Shown here piece after piece: positions 29,086-37,799 of a stretch of 64,000 nt of DNA. Position numbers and translations under genes: made by a program. Positions within the stretch are counted from its first letter, which is position 1, and the number at the start of each line of letters is the position of its first letter. The stretch is from positions 124,001 through 188,000 of the forward strand of contig NZ_JADPIE010000005.1 of assembly GCF_015666175.1 (NCBI RefSeq), given 5' to 3'. Origin of the DNA: Halonatronomonas betaini (GTDB lineage Bacteria; Bacillota; Halanaerobiia; Halanaerobiales; Halarsenatibacteraceae). The notes beneath the pieces are model-generated. The model worked only from the letters and a program-made list of their open reading frames with translations, ran no database searches and had not been told where the DNA came from.

Positions 29086-30507
29086 TTAATCTTCTAAATC
29101 GAATATTTTCCCTGGATTCATGATATTATTAGGATCAAAGCCCTTTTTGATCATTCTCATCAATCTTAATTCCTCACCAGAGACAGCGCTCTTAAAATAC
29201 TTCTTTCTTTTAGAACCTATGCCATGTTCACCACTTAATGTACCTCCTAATTTATAGGTGACTTCATAAAGTTCTTTTAAACATTCATGTTCAATTTCAT
29301 ACCATTCTTCCATTGTATGATCCGGGTTTTTAACTAGAGTTGCATGTAAATTACCATCACCAGCATGTCCATAACAAGGAATTTGAATATCATACTTCTC
29401 ACCAAGTCTTTGAAGCTCTGGAATCAAATCAGGAATGCTAGCAATCGGTACAGTAATATCTTCCAGGCTCTGTTCAGGACTAACTACCATAAATGCCTCA
29501 GCAATATTCCGTCTTACATTCCAGACCCGCTCACTGGTGGTATGATTGTCTGCAACATAAACTTCCTGGGCATTATTCTTTTCGCAAATCTCACCAATTT
29601 TAAAGTAATCCTTTTCAACCTGCTCTTCATCTGCACCATCAACTTCAATAAGCAGCATCGCTCCGCAATCTTCATAGGGAAGATGTTCATTAAGATATTC
29701 ACAAGAGGTTTTAACTGCTAATTTATCCATAAATTCAATACCAGTCGGTATAATACCAGTCTCTGTCATAATCTTTGGCACTGTCGAAATAGCAGTCTTG
29801 GCATCATCAAATAAAACTAGCAGGGCCACTTCTTTTGTCGGCTTTGGTAATAACTTAATAGTTGCCTGCGTAACAATACCTAGAGTACCTTCAGAGCCAA
29901 TCATTAATTTCTTGAGATCATAACCTGTTACATCCTTTACATTCTTCCCACCTAACTCAACAATCTCTCCATTTGGTAGAACAACTTCCATGCCCATAAT
30001 ATATCTACCGGTAACACCATATTTAACAGCTTTACCACCACCGGCATTCTCAGCTATATTACCACCAATAAAACAGGACTCTAAACTCATCGGATAACCG
30101 GCAAAGAATAGGCCTTCATCTTCTAAGTCCTCCTGGACATCATTGGTAATAACTCCAGCTTCAAGGACCATCATCATATTGCCAAAATCATATTCTATAA
30201 CCTTATTCATGTTTTCCAGAGAAATTACAATACCGCCATGATCAGGAATTGCTCCACCAGATAATCCACTACCTGCCCCTCTTGGAGTCACTGGTATCAA
30301 CTCTCTATTAGCTAATTTAACCAGGCTAGAAACTTCCTCAGTCGAATTAGGAAGCACAACAACTTCTGGAAAACTTGCATATTTCTCTTTAGGAGTCTCA
30401 TCATGAGAATAAGCCTCAATCTTAGCTTCATCAGTTAATACATTCTTCTCGCCAACAATATCTACTAATTCTTTTAGAATATCTTCTGTAACAGGATTAT
30501 ACTTCAA
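29086..30507 (-). CDS. lctD: FAD-linked lactate dehydrogenase (LctD/GlcD type)
   Basis: The protein is an FAD_binding_4/FAD-oxidase_C enzyme: PRGAGSGLSGGAIPDHGGIV (in part, around residues 74-93) binds FAD, GGNIAENAGGGKAVKYG follows near 148-164, and the C-terminal domain has CYGHAGDGNLHATLV and the SGEHGIGSKRKKYF metal site. With EtfB and EtfA directly upstream, it fits the confurcating Ldh-EtfAB complex of Acetobacterium woodii, which oxidises lactate with NAD+ while consuming reduced ferredoxin. The frame opens at 30537, but AGGAGG in the etfA end places the likely start at TTG 30507 (473 residues), overlapping etfA. Glycolate is an alternative substrate. Confidence 0.88.
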   Translation of the reverse strand: MKYNPVTEDILKELVDIVGEKNVLTDEAKIEAYSHDETPKEKYASFPEVVVLPNSTEEVSSLVKLANRELIPVTPRGAGSGLSGGAIPDHGGIVISLENMNKVIEYDFGNMMMVLEAGVITNDVQEDLEDEGLFFAGYPMSLESCFIGGNIAENAGGGKAVKYGVTGRYIMGMEVVLPNGEIVELGGKNVKDVTGYDLKKLMIGSEGTLGIVTQATIKLLPKPTKEVALLVLFDDAKTAISTVPKIMTETGIIPTGIEFMDKLAVKTSCEYLNEHLPYEDCGAMLLIEVDGADEEQVEKDYFKIGEICEKNNAQEVYVADNHTTSERVWNVRRNIAEAFMVVSPEQSLEDITVPIASIPDLIPELQRLGEKYDIQIPCYGHAGDGNLHATLVKNPDHTMEEWYEIEHECLKELYEVTYKLGGTLSGEHGIGSKRKKYFKSAVSGEELRLMRMIKKGFDPNNIMNPGKIFDLED

Positions 30508-31507
30508 CCTTTTCAACCTCCTCTTGTAACCGTTCATTAATCATCGGTACCAGATCAAATAGATTACCTACAATTCCAATATCAGATACTTTAAAGATAT
30601 CAGCATCTGGATCTTCATTGATCGCAATTATATGATCAGCTGTCTTCATACCTGCAAGATGTTGAATAGCTCCTGAAATACCGATAGCAATATAAAGATG
30701 CGGGGTAACAGTCTTTCCACTTAAACCGACCTGATGAGGATAAGAGATCCAGTCCATCTCAACAGCATCCCTGGAAGCACCTACTGCTCCGCCAAGAATA
30801 TCTGCCATTTTCCAGATCATCTCAAAATTATCAGATTTTTTAAGTCCTTTTCCACCTGCTACAATTGTGTCAGCATCAACAATATTTACATCTTCACCTT
30901 CAGTTGTTCTAAAATCGACTCTTTTAGCTCGACCATCTAATAATTCTGGATCAAAATCAAGCTCAATTATCTCGCCTTCCCGGCCAGAAACCCGCTCAGC
31001 AGGTGATGTCGATTTCGGTCTTACAGTAGCCATCTGCGGTCTATGCTTTGGAGTATGAATAGTTGCCAAAATATTACCTCCAATTGCTGGTCTTGTCTGT
31101 AATAGATTTCCTGATTCCTCTTCTATATCAAGTTCAGTACAATCAGCTGTCAGCCCTGCATTAACTCTAATTGCAACATGAGGGAGTACAGTTCTTCCCT
31201 GGGTTGTTGCTGCACCGAGAATGATCTCAGGCTTATACTCTTCTACTAATGAGACCATAACATTACTATAATTTTCAACAATAAAGTCTTCCAGGCGAGG
31301 GTCATTCATAAGATATACCTTATCTGCCCCGGCCTCAATTAATTTATTAGCTTCTTCCTTGCTCACATTATTACCTATAATAAATGAGGATAGATCAACA
31401 TCTAGCTTATCAGCTAATTTCCGCCCCCTGGTCAATAATTCAAAGGCAACTGTCCTCAATTTTCCATCATTGGTTTCTGCCATCGTCCAGACACCATTGT
31501 AACTCAT
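30497..31507 (-). CDS. etfA: electron transfer flavoprotein alpha subunit
   Basis: The 336-residue EtfA has the C-terminal FAD-binding domain with GGKGLKK, LSGKTVTPHLYIAIGISGAIQH (in parts, about 258-280) and AINEDPDADIFKVSDIG. It carries no N-terminal ferredoxin-like cysteine motif; only one cysteine is present (TADCTELD). ATAAAGGAGG precedes the ATG. It pairs with etfB upstream and passes electrons from the dehydrogenase encoded downstream. Confidence 0.93.
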   Translation of the reverse strand: MSYNGVWTMAETNDGKLRTVAFELLTRGRKLADKLDVDLSSFIIGNNVSKEEANKLIEAGADKVYLMNDPRLEDFIVENYSNVMVSLVEEYKPEIILGAATTQGRTVLPHVAIRVNAGLTADCTELDIEEESGNLLQTRPAIGGNILATIHTPKHRPQMATVRPKSTSPAERVSGREGEIIELDFDPELLDGRAKRVDFRTTEGEDVNIVDADTIVAGGKGLKKSDNFEMIWKMADILGGAVGASRDAVEMDWISYPHQVGLSGKTVTPHLYIAIGISGAIQHLAGMKTADHIIAINEDPDADIFKVSDIGIVGNLFDLVPMINERLQEEVEKVEV

Positions 31508-31543
31508 ATAGTTTTTTCCTCCTTTATAATAAACCAGTTAAAA

Positions 31544-32374
31544 TTATAATAGATCATTTTCTTTCATATATTCAAATAATTCATCAATTGCAGATTCATA
31601 TTTAGTCTCATCACTTGCATCGATTAGCTTTCCTCCACGGGTTACCTTAGGCCTGTCAATGTTTACAACCCTAGTCGGTGAACCATTAAGACCTAAATAT
31701 TCTTTCTTCATTGGAATATTCTCAGAATTAACTGGTGAAATCTTTTTATCTCTTGCTTTTCTCTTGCCAGATAATGTCGGCAACCTTGGAAAACTAATCT
31801 CCTTAACTACTGTAATCAAAGCCGGCATTGGCATCTTAATCTTTTCATAGCCATTCTCCAGCAATCTCTCAACAGTTATATAATTTTCATCAGGATCTGT
31901 ATAAGTTGTATCTTTGGCGAGATGAATTTCATCTATTTTACTGACATAGGTTGCCAGTGGAATATCAAGGAATGAAGCAATCCCTGGCCCAACCTGGGCA
32001 GTATCACCATCAGTAGCCTGTAAGCCACAGAAGATCAGATCGTAATCGCCAATATCTTTAATACACTCTGATAAAGAATAAGAAGTTGACCAGGTATCTG
32101 CTCCAGCAAACTCTTTGCCTGAAAGCAGTATTCCATCATCACAACCCATGGCAATCGCCTCTTTTAAAGCCTTCTCAGCTGATGGTGGGCCCATAGTTAC
32201 AGCTATAACCTCACCACCATATTCTTCGACAATCTGAAGCGCTGACTCAATAGCATATAAATCAAGAGGATTAATGATACTCTCGACTCCATCTCTCTTC
32301 ATTGTTCCTGTCTCTTCATCCATTTTAACATTACTTGTCTCTGGTACCTGTTTTATTGGTGTTATAATTTTCAA
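31544..32374 (-). CDS. etfB: electron transfer flavoprotein beta subunit
   Basis: The 276-residue EtfB begins with the family segment MKIITPIKQVPETSNVKMD (in part) and has GLQATDGDTAQVGPGIASFL (about 118-137), the region that in bifurcating Etfs holds the second FAD rather than AMP. The C-terminal arm typical for the family follows. It is second in the cluster after the permease. Confidence 0.93.
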   Translation of the reverse strand: MKIITPIKQVPETSNVKMDEETGTMKRDGVESIINPLDLYAIESALQIVEEYGGEVIAVTMGPPSAEKALKEAIAMGCDDGILLSGKEFAGADTWSTSYSLSECIKDIGDYDLIFCGLQATDGDTAQVGPGIASFLDIPLATYVSKIDEIHLAKDTTYTDPDENYITVERLLENGYEKIKMPMPALITVVKEISFPRLPTLSGKRKARDKKISPVNSENIPMKKEYLGLNGSPTRVVNIDRPKVTRGGKLIDASDETKYESAIDELFEYMKENDLL

Positions 32375-32398
32375 GCTATTTACCTCCCTAAAATTCTT

Positions 32399-34069
32399 TT
32401 AGAATATTCCTGCAAAAAATGTACTGACCAAGAAAGTTGTCAAAAGCGCTATAAATAAGCCATACATAATATTTACTACAATAGTCTTTCTCATTACCAG
32501 ACCTTCTTTTCCAATCAAACCAACAGTAGTTATCGCAGCAACAACATTATGAACACAAATCATATTACCTCCAGCAGCACCTGCAGTCTGTAGACCAAGA
32601 GTTGGAATAATTTCAACTCCAGCAGCCGCGGCAGTTTCAAACTGGAAAGCACCGAACATTATATTTGATACTGTATTAGAACCAGATATAAAGGCCCCTA
32701 AAGTTCCAACAAATGGAGCAGCAAAATGCCAGCCTCCACCGATTAAATTAGCAGATGCAAAGGCCATCTCTTCAAGCATTGTAAATTCAGCAGCTGCATT
32801 TGAATTCATCATTATCTTAACCATTGCTAAAGCAAAGAATAAAGCAATTGCTGCTGGCTGAATGGTTTTAAATGTTTCTTTCCAGCATTTTGTAGCTTCA
32901 CCCTTTTTCATGCCATGCATGAATGGAATAAATAATGCTACTAAGATAAACGGAATGACTCCAGGATTATATAATGGGCTTACACCCTCAGTTATAGTAG
33001 TACCAAGAATATTTTCCCAGGAGATTGTTATTCCCTGCAAAAAGCCTACTAAGCCAAAGATTTCAAGTCTTGTAACAACTAATAAAGTAGCAATAATAAT
33101 ATATGGCAACCAGGCTTTAAAAGGAGTGACTGTAAGATCACTTTCTTTAGGAATGTTAGCCTCAGCCTTAACTTCATCTTCCCATTCATCAGGCCATTCT
33201 TCATGAGGTGGGAAATCCCAGTTATCCTTTGGAACTAAAAATCCTTTACGAGTTGTAAAGACAAATATCGGTAAAGCAATTAAAGAACCTAAAAGTGATG
33301 GAACCTCAGGGCCAACAAAGTTAGCGATTAAGACCATTGGAATTCCAAAAAGGAGACCGGTATAAATTGCAAGAGGCCAGACCTTTAAGCCTTTCATAAT
33401 TGAACCTTCTGATATTTTAGTCATAACTGCAACTATAGCCAGTGGAATAAATAAAGCCATAGCCCCATTTAAGATAGCTGCAAAACCACCTATAGACTCT
33501 AAAAACACCCTAAAACTATCAACTTCAACTCCCATGCTAACAATAGGTAGTTCAACTACTCCACTTAAAGCATCGAACCCACCCCAGATTGGAACTCCTA
33601 CAGCACCAAAAGAAACTGGTACACTATTAGCTATCAGAGCAACAGAAGCTGCGATTAAAGGTGGAAATCCAAGACCAACAAGCAACGGTGCAGCTACAGC
33701 TGCAGGAGTACCAAAACCAGCTGCTCCTTCAAAAAATGCACCCATTAAAAATGCTATTAAAAGAGCCTGTACTCTTCTATCTGTAGAAACATTTGCCATT
33801 GAATATGAAATACTCTCTACTCCACCACTGGATTTTAAAAGTTGTAAAATTAATAGTGCACCAAAAACAATTAATAGTATACCAATTGCATCAACTACTC
33901 CCCCAATTGAAGCCCCTGCAATCCACTGGAAAGGCATATCCCACCAGATTATCGAAATAATTGCTGCTACCAACCAGCCAACAGGCATTGCCTTATTAGC
34001 AGGCCACATAAATCCAATCATCAAAACACCTATAAGCACTATCGGAATTGCTGCTAGTAATGCTAACAT
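32399..34069 (-). CDS. lldP: L-lactate permease family transporter
   Basis: The 556-residue membrane protein of the LctP/LldP family has about thirteen helices, with the family segments FFEGAAGFGTPAAVAAPLLVGLG (in parts, about 112-134), PFVGTLGAFISGSNTVSNIMFG and LGLQTAGAAGGNMICVHNVVAA near the C terminus. It imports lactate, and possibly glycolate, with a cation. It is first in the cluster, with a palindromic operator over its promoter, so uptake and use are co-regulated. Confidence 0.93.
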   Translation of the reverse strand: MLALLAAIPIVLIGVLMIGFMWPANKAMPVGWLVAAIISIIWWDMPFQWIAGASIGGVVDAIGILLIVFGALLILQLLKSSGGVESISYSMANVSTDRRVQALLIAFLMGAFFEGAAGFGTPAAVAAPLLVGLGFPPLIAASVALIANSVPVSFGAVGVPIWGGFDALSGVVELPIVSMGVEVDSFRVFLESIGGFAAILNGAMALFIPLAIVAVMTKISEGSIMKGLKVWPLAIYTGLLFGIPMVLIANFVGPEVPSLLGSLIALPIFVFTTRKGFLVPKDNWDFPPHEEWPDEWEDEVKAEANIPKESDLTVTPFKAWLPYIIIATLLVVTRLEIFGLVGFLQGITISWENILGTTITEGVSPLYNPGVIPFILVALFIPFMHGMKKGEATKCWKETFKTIQPAAIALFFALAMVKIMMNSNAAAEFTMLEEMAFASANLIGGGWHFAAPFVGTLGAFISGSNTVSNIMFGAFQFETAAAAGVEIIPTLGLQTAGAAGGNMICVHNVVAAITTVGLIGKEGLVMRKTIVVNIMYGLFIALLTTFLVSTFFAGIF

Positions 34070-34206
34070 AAATTAAACTACTCCCCTTCTAAATTATATT
34101 TTATGTTCATAAATCTAAAACTTCTCTACCAAATACGAATTAATTCAATATTAAAAGCCAAACTAAACATTAAAAAATTTTATCTATTACTGCCTCCTCT
34201 CATTTT
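34070..34206 (-). other. lldP leader
   Basis: An AT-rich leader of about 130 bases lies between the predicted lldP promoter and its start. I see no riboswitch or terminator in it. Confidence 0.4.
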
Positions 34207-34233
34207 ATTATAATATATGATGGTCAGACCATC
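34207..34233 (-). promoter_or_regulatory. lldP promoter with FadR/LldR-type operator
   Basis: GATGGTC-A-GACCATC (34219-34233) is a perfect 15-base palindrome of the TGGTxxxACCA type bound by FadR-subfamily GntR regulators. On the minus strand TATAAT (34207-34212) lies six bases downstream, so a bound repressor would cover the -35 region and spacer. The -35 itself is poor (CAGATG). The regulator gene is the next one upstream. Confidence 0.7.
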
Positions 34234-34390
34234 TGTTCTCTATATACCTATTTCGAGATAAATAAACAATCTCCTGCTTAATTATCTAAAAATTATTACA
34301 TGTATAAAAATTCTTTATTTCACATAAATTCGTTAATTATTTCACTGGGGTTTGTCTTCTCCAGATAATAAATTTTTTCTCCTATAAAAT
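34234..34390. other. intergenic region between lldP promoter and lldR terminator
   Basis: AT-rich, no gene seen. A weak six-pair hairpin CTGGGG/CTCCAG near 34345-34364 is the only structure noticed. Confidence 0.35.
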
Positions 34391-34430
34391 AAAAAAAAGT
34401 CCCAACCAGTTTAAAGACCAATCGGGACCT
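34391..34430 (-). terminator. intrinsic terminator of the rho-lldR unit
   Basis: On the minus strand GTCCCGATTGGT pairs with ACTGGTTGGGAC (twelve pairs including several G-U) around a CTTTAAA-like loop, followed by eight T residues. Confidence 0.75.
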
Positions 34431-34447
34431 GATATGCTTTTCCTCCA

Positions 34448-34500
34448 GGAATGTTCCAGATCTCTAAGGGAATGCTCCGGCTTTCCTGCGGGTATGCTCC
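34448..34500. repeat. three iterated GGAATGYTCC-like units
   Basis: GGAATGTTCC (34448-34457), GGAATGCTCC (34469-34478) and GGTATGCTCC (34491-34500) lie at 21- to 22-base spacing, one side-to-side repeat per two helical turns. They are near-palindromes just upstream of the terminator on the minus strand. They could be a binding array or a genome-wide short repeat. Confidence 0.5.
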
Positions 34501-34674
34501 GGGATCTATTTTAAATCTAACCTAACACCATCTACTATCACCACATACCTAAAAACTATTTTACCAACATCTCTTAATTTATAACCAGGCTGTATTTGCA
34601 AATTAATGTTACTATTTGAGCTGATAAATTTAATTATATTATTCACATGTCTGTATAAAAATAATTTTAAGCTG

Positions 34675-35385
34675 CTACCCTTCAATCTCACGATTAATCA
34701 ATTTCTCAACATAATTTAAATGATTATTCATCTCATTAATTGCTCTTTTTGAATCCCCATCTTCAATAGCTTTAAAGATTTTTTCATGTTGAACAGTAAA
34801 TTCATTCATTGTCTCCTCTTTGGAGACCAATTTAGTTCTGGTATATTTTATGTGGAAATCCAGGGCATCCATAATAGAGGTCATCAGATAATATAAAACC
34901 TTATTTTGAGCAGCTCTGGCTACACTATAATGGAAATCTCTATCTAATTCAATGCTTTCTTCCTCAAATCCAGTCTTGCCTTTCATCTTATCCAGCACAG
35001 AGCGCAAAAATTCCAGCTCTTCTTCATCTATTCTCTTAGCTGCCAGTCTAACACAATCAGTTTCAACAACCTTCCTGACCTCAAGCAGCTCAGAGGCAAC
35101 ATTATCTTCTAAAAGCAGCACTAAGGACAGAGGCTCAAGAAGATTTTTATCTGCCTGCTCCTTAATAAAGGTACCTTTGCCAGGCCTACTTTCTATTAAA
35201 CCGATCATTTCCAGAGCACTAAAGGCTTCCCTTATTGAGGCCCTGGAAACTCCTAACTGTTTCTTTAATGCCCTCTCAGATGGCAGTTTATCTCCTCTTC
35301 TTAACTCACCATTGTAGATCATATCTTTTATCTGCTCGATTACCTTTTCATATACCTTTTCTGTTTTAATCGGCTCAAATTTCAT
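34675..35385 (-). CDS. lldR: FadR-family GntR regulator, probable lactate-responsive repressor
   Basis: The 236-residue protein has an N-terminal winged helix-turn-helix (KLPSERALKKQLGVSRASIREAFSAL, in parts, about 39-65) and an FCD-type ligand domain (about 85-225) with metal-binding Asp/His positions (DRDFHYSVA). It begins 17 bases after the rho stop, so it is probably co-transcribed with rho, and it faces the lactate operon in the same direction. The operator at the lldP promoter is its likely target. CGGAGGA precedes the start. Confidence 0.85.
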   Translation of the reverse strand: MKFEPIKTEKVYEKVIEQIKDMIYNGELRRGDKLPSERALKKQLGVSRASIREAFSALEMIGLIESRPGKGTFIKEQADKNLLEPLSLVLLLEDNVASELLEVRKVVETDCVRLAAKRIDEEELEFLRSVLDKMKGKTGFEEESIELDRDFHYSVARAAQNKVLYYLMTSIMDALDFHIKYTRTKLVSKEETMNEFTVQHEKIFKAIEDGDSKRAINEMNNHLNYVEKLINREIEG

Positions 35386-35402
35386 AATTTTTCCTCCGAA
35401 AT

Positions 35403-36653
35403 CTATAAAATTTCTCTTAAAGCATTAATTAATTCAGAGTTGCTTTTAGTATTTTTAATCTGCTTTAATAAAGTTTGTAAGACTTCACCTTTATCCATTC
35501 TATCGGTCTGGCGCCTTAGCTGCCAGAGAACTTCAAGCTCTTCCTCAGTCATTAACAATTCTTCTTTCCGGGTGCCTGATCTCTGGATATCAATTGCCGG
35601 GAAGATCCTTCTTTCTGCTAAATTCCTATCAAGGTGAAGTTCCATATTACCTGTACCTTTAAACTCTTCATAAATAATATCATCCATTCTGCTCCCTGTG
35701 TCAACTAAAGCAGTCGCCAGAACAGTTAAACTTCCACCTTCTTCAATATTTCTTCCAGCACCAAAAAATCTCTTTGGAAAATGCATGGCTGTCGGATCAA
35801 GTCCACCAGATAAAGTTCTGCCACTGGGAGGGGTTGTTACATTTGAAGCCCTGGCCAACCTGGTAATACTATCTAATAAGATTACAACATCATGGCCATG
35901 CTCAGCAAGTCTTTTTGCTTTAGATAAAACCAGTTCAGCCACCTGGACATGCTCTTCAGTTGGGCGGTCAAAGGTTGAGCTTATTACCTCTGCATCAACT
36001 GAGCGCTCCATATCAGTAACTTCTTCTGGCCTCTCATCAATTAAAACAACCATCATTTTAGCCTCTGGATTAGATAACCGAATAGTATTAGTAATATTTT
36101 TTAATAAAACAGTCTTACCAGCTTTTGGAGGAGAAACAATTAATCCCCGCTGTCCTTTTCCAACAGGAGAAATAAGATCAACAAGCCTGCTAGAGATCTC
36201 CTGTGGGTGAATACTGGACATTAATTTTTCTTCAGGATATAAAGGGGTCAGATCCTCAAAATAAGCTCGTCTGGTCGCTTTTTCAGGAGCTTGATAATTA
36301 ACTGCTTCAATTCTCAATAAAGCCAGATATCTTTCATTATCCTTTGGCTCTCGAACCTGCCCTGAAACAACATCGCCAGTTCTTAAATCAAACCTCCTGA
36401 TCTGAGAAGCTGAAATATAAATATCATCTGTTGACGGTAAGTACTTAGAAGGTCTTATAAATCCATAACTTTCATTTTCAAGGATTTCAAGTACACCTTC
36501 AGCAAAAATATTTCCTCCCTTTTCAGTCTCCTGTTTTAAAAGGGCAAATATAAGCTCTTTCTTTCTCATTCTTGTATAACCAGGTATAGAACGCTCCTGG
36601 GCTAATTCATGTAATTCTGTAATAGTCTTCTTTTCTAATTCTGCAATATGCAA
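35403..36653 (-). CDS. rho: transcription termination factor Rho
   Basis: The RNA-dependent ATPase has an N-terminal helical RHO_N domain, a cold-shock-like RNA-binding domain (GVLEILENESYGFIRPSKYL, in part, about 52-80), the P-loop PPKAGKTVLLK (about 160-170) and the R-loop region. The frame opens upstream at 36695, but only the TTG at 36653 follows a ribosome-binding site (GGGAGG, eight bases away) and gives a normal N terminus (LHIAELEKKTITEL, 416 residues). Confidence 0.96.
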   Translation of the reverse strand: MHIAELEKKTITELHELAQERSIPGYTRMRKKELIFALLKQETEKGGNIFAEGVLEILENESYGFIRPSKYLPSTDDIYISASQIRRFDLRTGDVVSGQVREPKDNERYLALLRIEAVNYQAPEKATRRAYFEDLTPLYPEEKLMSSIHPQEISSRLVDLISPVGKGQRGLIVSPPKAGKTVLLKNITNTIRLSNPEAKMMVVLIDERPEEVTDMERSVDAEVISSTFDRPTEEHVQVAELVLSKAKRLAEHGHDVVILLDSITRLARASNVTTPPSGRTLSGGLDPTAMHFPKRFFGAGRNIEEGGSLTVLATALVDTGSRMDDIIYEEFKGTGNMELHLDRNLAERRIFPAIDIQRSGTRKEELLMTEEELEVLWQLRRQTDRMDKGEVLQTLLKQIKNTKSNSELINALREIL

Positions 36654-36675
36654 GAGTTTCGCCTCCCTGAATAAT

Positions 36676-37710
36676 CTAAATAATTGAAGTAACACCTAAT
36701 TTATATAAAAGATAAATTGTTGAGAAATATATTATTAAAAGTGATGCAGCACCCCAGCCCAGCCTTAATACTGAACGGCGGGAGCGATAAAAAAGTCCAA
36801 TCATTATTATTAAAGTCATTATCATAAAAGCCATAATCGGAATAAGATTAATCAAATTAACACTGGCAAGAATACTTCCAGGATAAAAGAAATCTATCCA
36901 GACAAGAATTATTAAATTAAAGATATTTGAGCCTAAAACATTCCCTGCGGCAAGATTGAAAGCACCTATTTTTATCGCTGATAAAGTTGTAGCAAGCTCT
37001 GGTAGAGAAGTTACAGCTGCCAGAAAGACTGGCCCAAAAAATGTATGACCCAGACCAGTAATTTGAGCCAGTTGATCTACAACATTAGTTAGCCTAATAC
37101 CTGTTATAACAATTACTAAACTGGCAATAGCAAAGATTAAATAAGATTGATATAACGATATTTCTGAAAGAGGAGTAGTTCTTTCTACAGCACCTTCTCC
37201 TGCAAGTAATTCTATCATATCTTGATCCCTTTTTCTTTTCCCAAAACGGATAATCAGGCGAAAGCCAATCAGATAAATTAGCAAGATTAAAATGCTATCA
37301 ATACCCAATCTAAAATCTAACGCAGGAATCCCTGCAACATTATATAAAATAATTGCTGATGCAATAACTGCTCCCATGAGAAGAGAAAAAAGACCAGGTA
37401 AAAGGTGGGATAAATTCAATTTGAGAAGCATTGGACCAGGACCTTCAACTATATCTAATAATGCCAGAATAGCTAGATTAAATATATTGCTTCCAACGAT
37501 TCCGCCTAAAGCTAAATCTGGTGCCATAATAGAAGCTGCTGTCCCTCCAGTAACTAGTTCAGGCAAGGATGTAGCAAGAGCCAGGAGTATTGCTCCAACA
37601 GCAACTTCCCCTAATTTAGTTTTAGAGGCTATGACATCTGCTGCTTTAGTTAAAAAAGTTGCAGAAAATATAATAATAGCAGCATAAATAAATAATTCAA
37701 GCCAGAGCAA
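36676..37710 (-). CDS. CaCA-family Na+/Ca2+ exchanger-like protein (YrbG type)
   Basis: The membrane protein has about ten helices and the two alpha-repeats of the CaCA superfamily: GAILLALATSLPELVTG (about 40-56) with GGIVGSNIFNL, and FLAAVTSLPELATTL with NVLGSNIFNLIIL in the C-terminal half. Both acidic residues in the pair of PEL motifs that bind the cation are present. An ATG at 37752 lies inside the preceding terminator; the TTG at 37710, seven bases after GGAGG, is the likely start (344 residues). It would extrude Ca2+ using Na+ or H+. Confidence 0.88.
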   Translation of the reverse strand: MLWLELFIYAAIIIFSATFLTKAADVIASKTKLGEVAVGAILLALATSLPELVTGGTAASIMAPDLALGGIVGSNIFNLAILALLDIVEGPGPMLLKLNLSHLLPGLFSLLMGAVIASAIILYNVAGIPALDFRLGIDSILILLIYLIGFRLIIRFGKRKRDQDMIELLAGEGAVERTTPLSEISLYQSYLIFAIASLVIVITGIRLTNVVDQLAQITGLGHTFFGPVFLAAVTSLPELATTLSAIKIGAFNLAAGNVLGSNIFNLIILVWIDFFYPGSILASVNLINLIPIMAFMIMTLIIMIGLFYRSRRSVLRLGWGAASLLIIYFSTIYLLYKLGVTSII

Positions 37711-37732
37711 ATAATCTCCTCCAATCTTCTGA

Positions 37733-37782
37733 TAATAAAAACCCTGCCCCATTATTATTGGCCTACAAATGGCAGCAGGGTT
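37733..37782 (-). terminator. intrinsic terminator of the fba unit
   Basis: On the minus strand AACCCTGC and GGCAGGGTT arms enclose a loop of about 25 bases and a T-rich run follows. It separates fba from the CaCA gene. Confidence 0.65.
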
Positions 37783-37799
37783 ATTAAATCATTTGAAAA

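Noticed and set aside
34345-34377. Plus-strand terminator-like hairpin CTGGGG/CTCCAG
   Set aside because: The stem is only six pairs with a G-U and no plus-strand gene ends there.
34506-34691. 61-codon minus-strand frame between lldR and its terminator
   Set aside because: It starts inside the end of lldR, has no ribosome-binding site and no recognisable features; likely untranslated 3' sequence.
36654-36695. Longer N terminus of Rho from 36695
   Set aside because: It overlaps the upstream coding end, lacks a ribosome-binding site, and the shorter form matches normal Rho.
37711-37752. ATG start at 37752 for the CaCA exchanger
   Set aside because: The codon is within the fba terminator stem-loop and lacks a ribosome-binding site; TTG at 37710 follows GGAGG.
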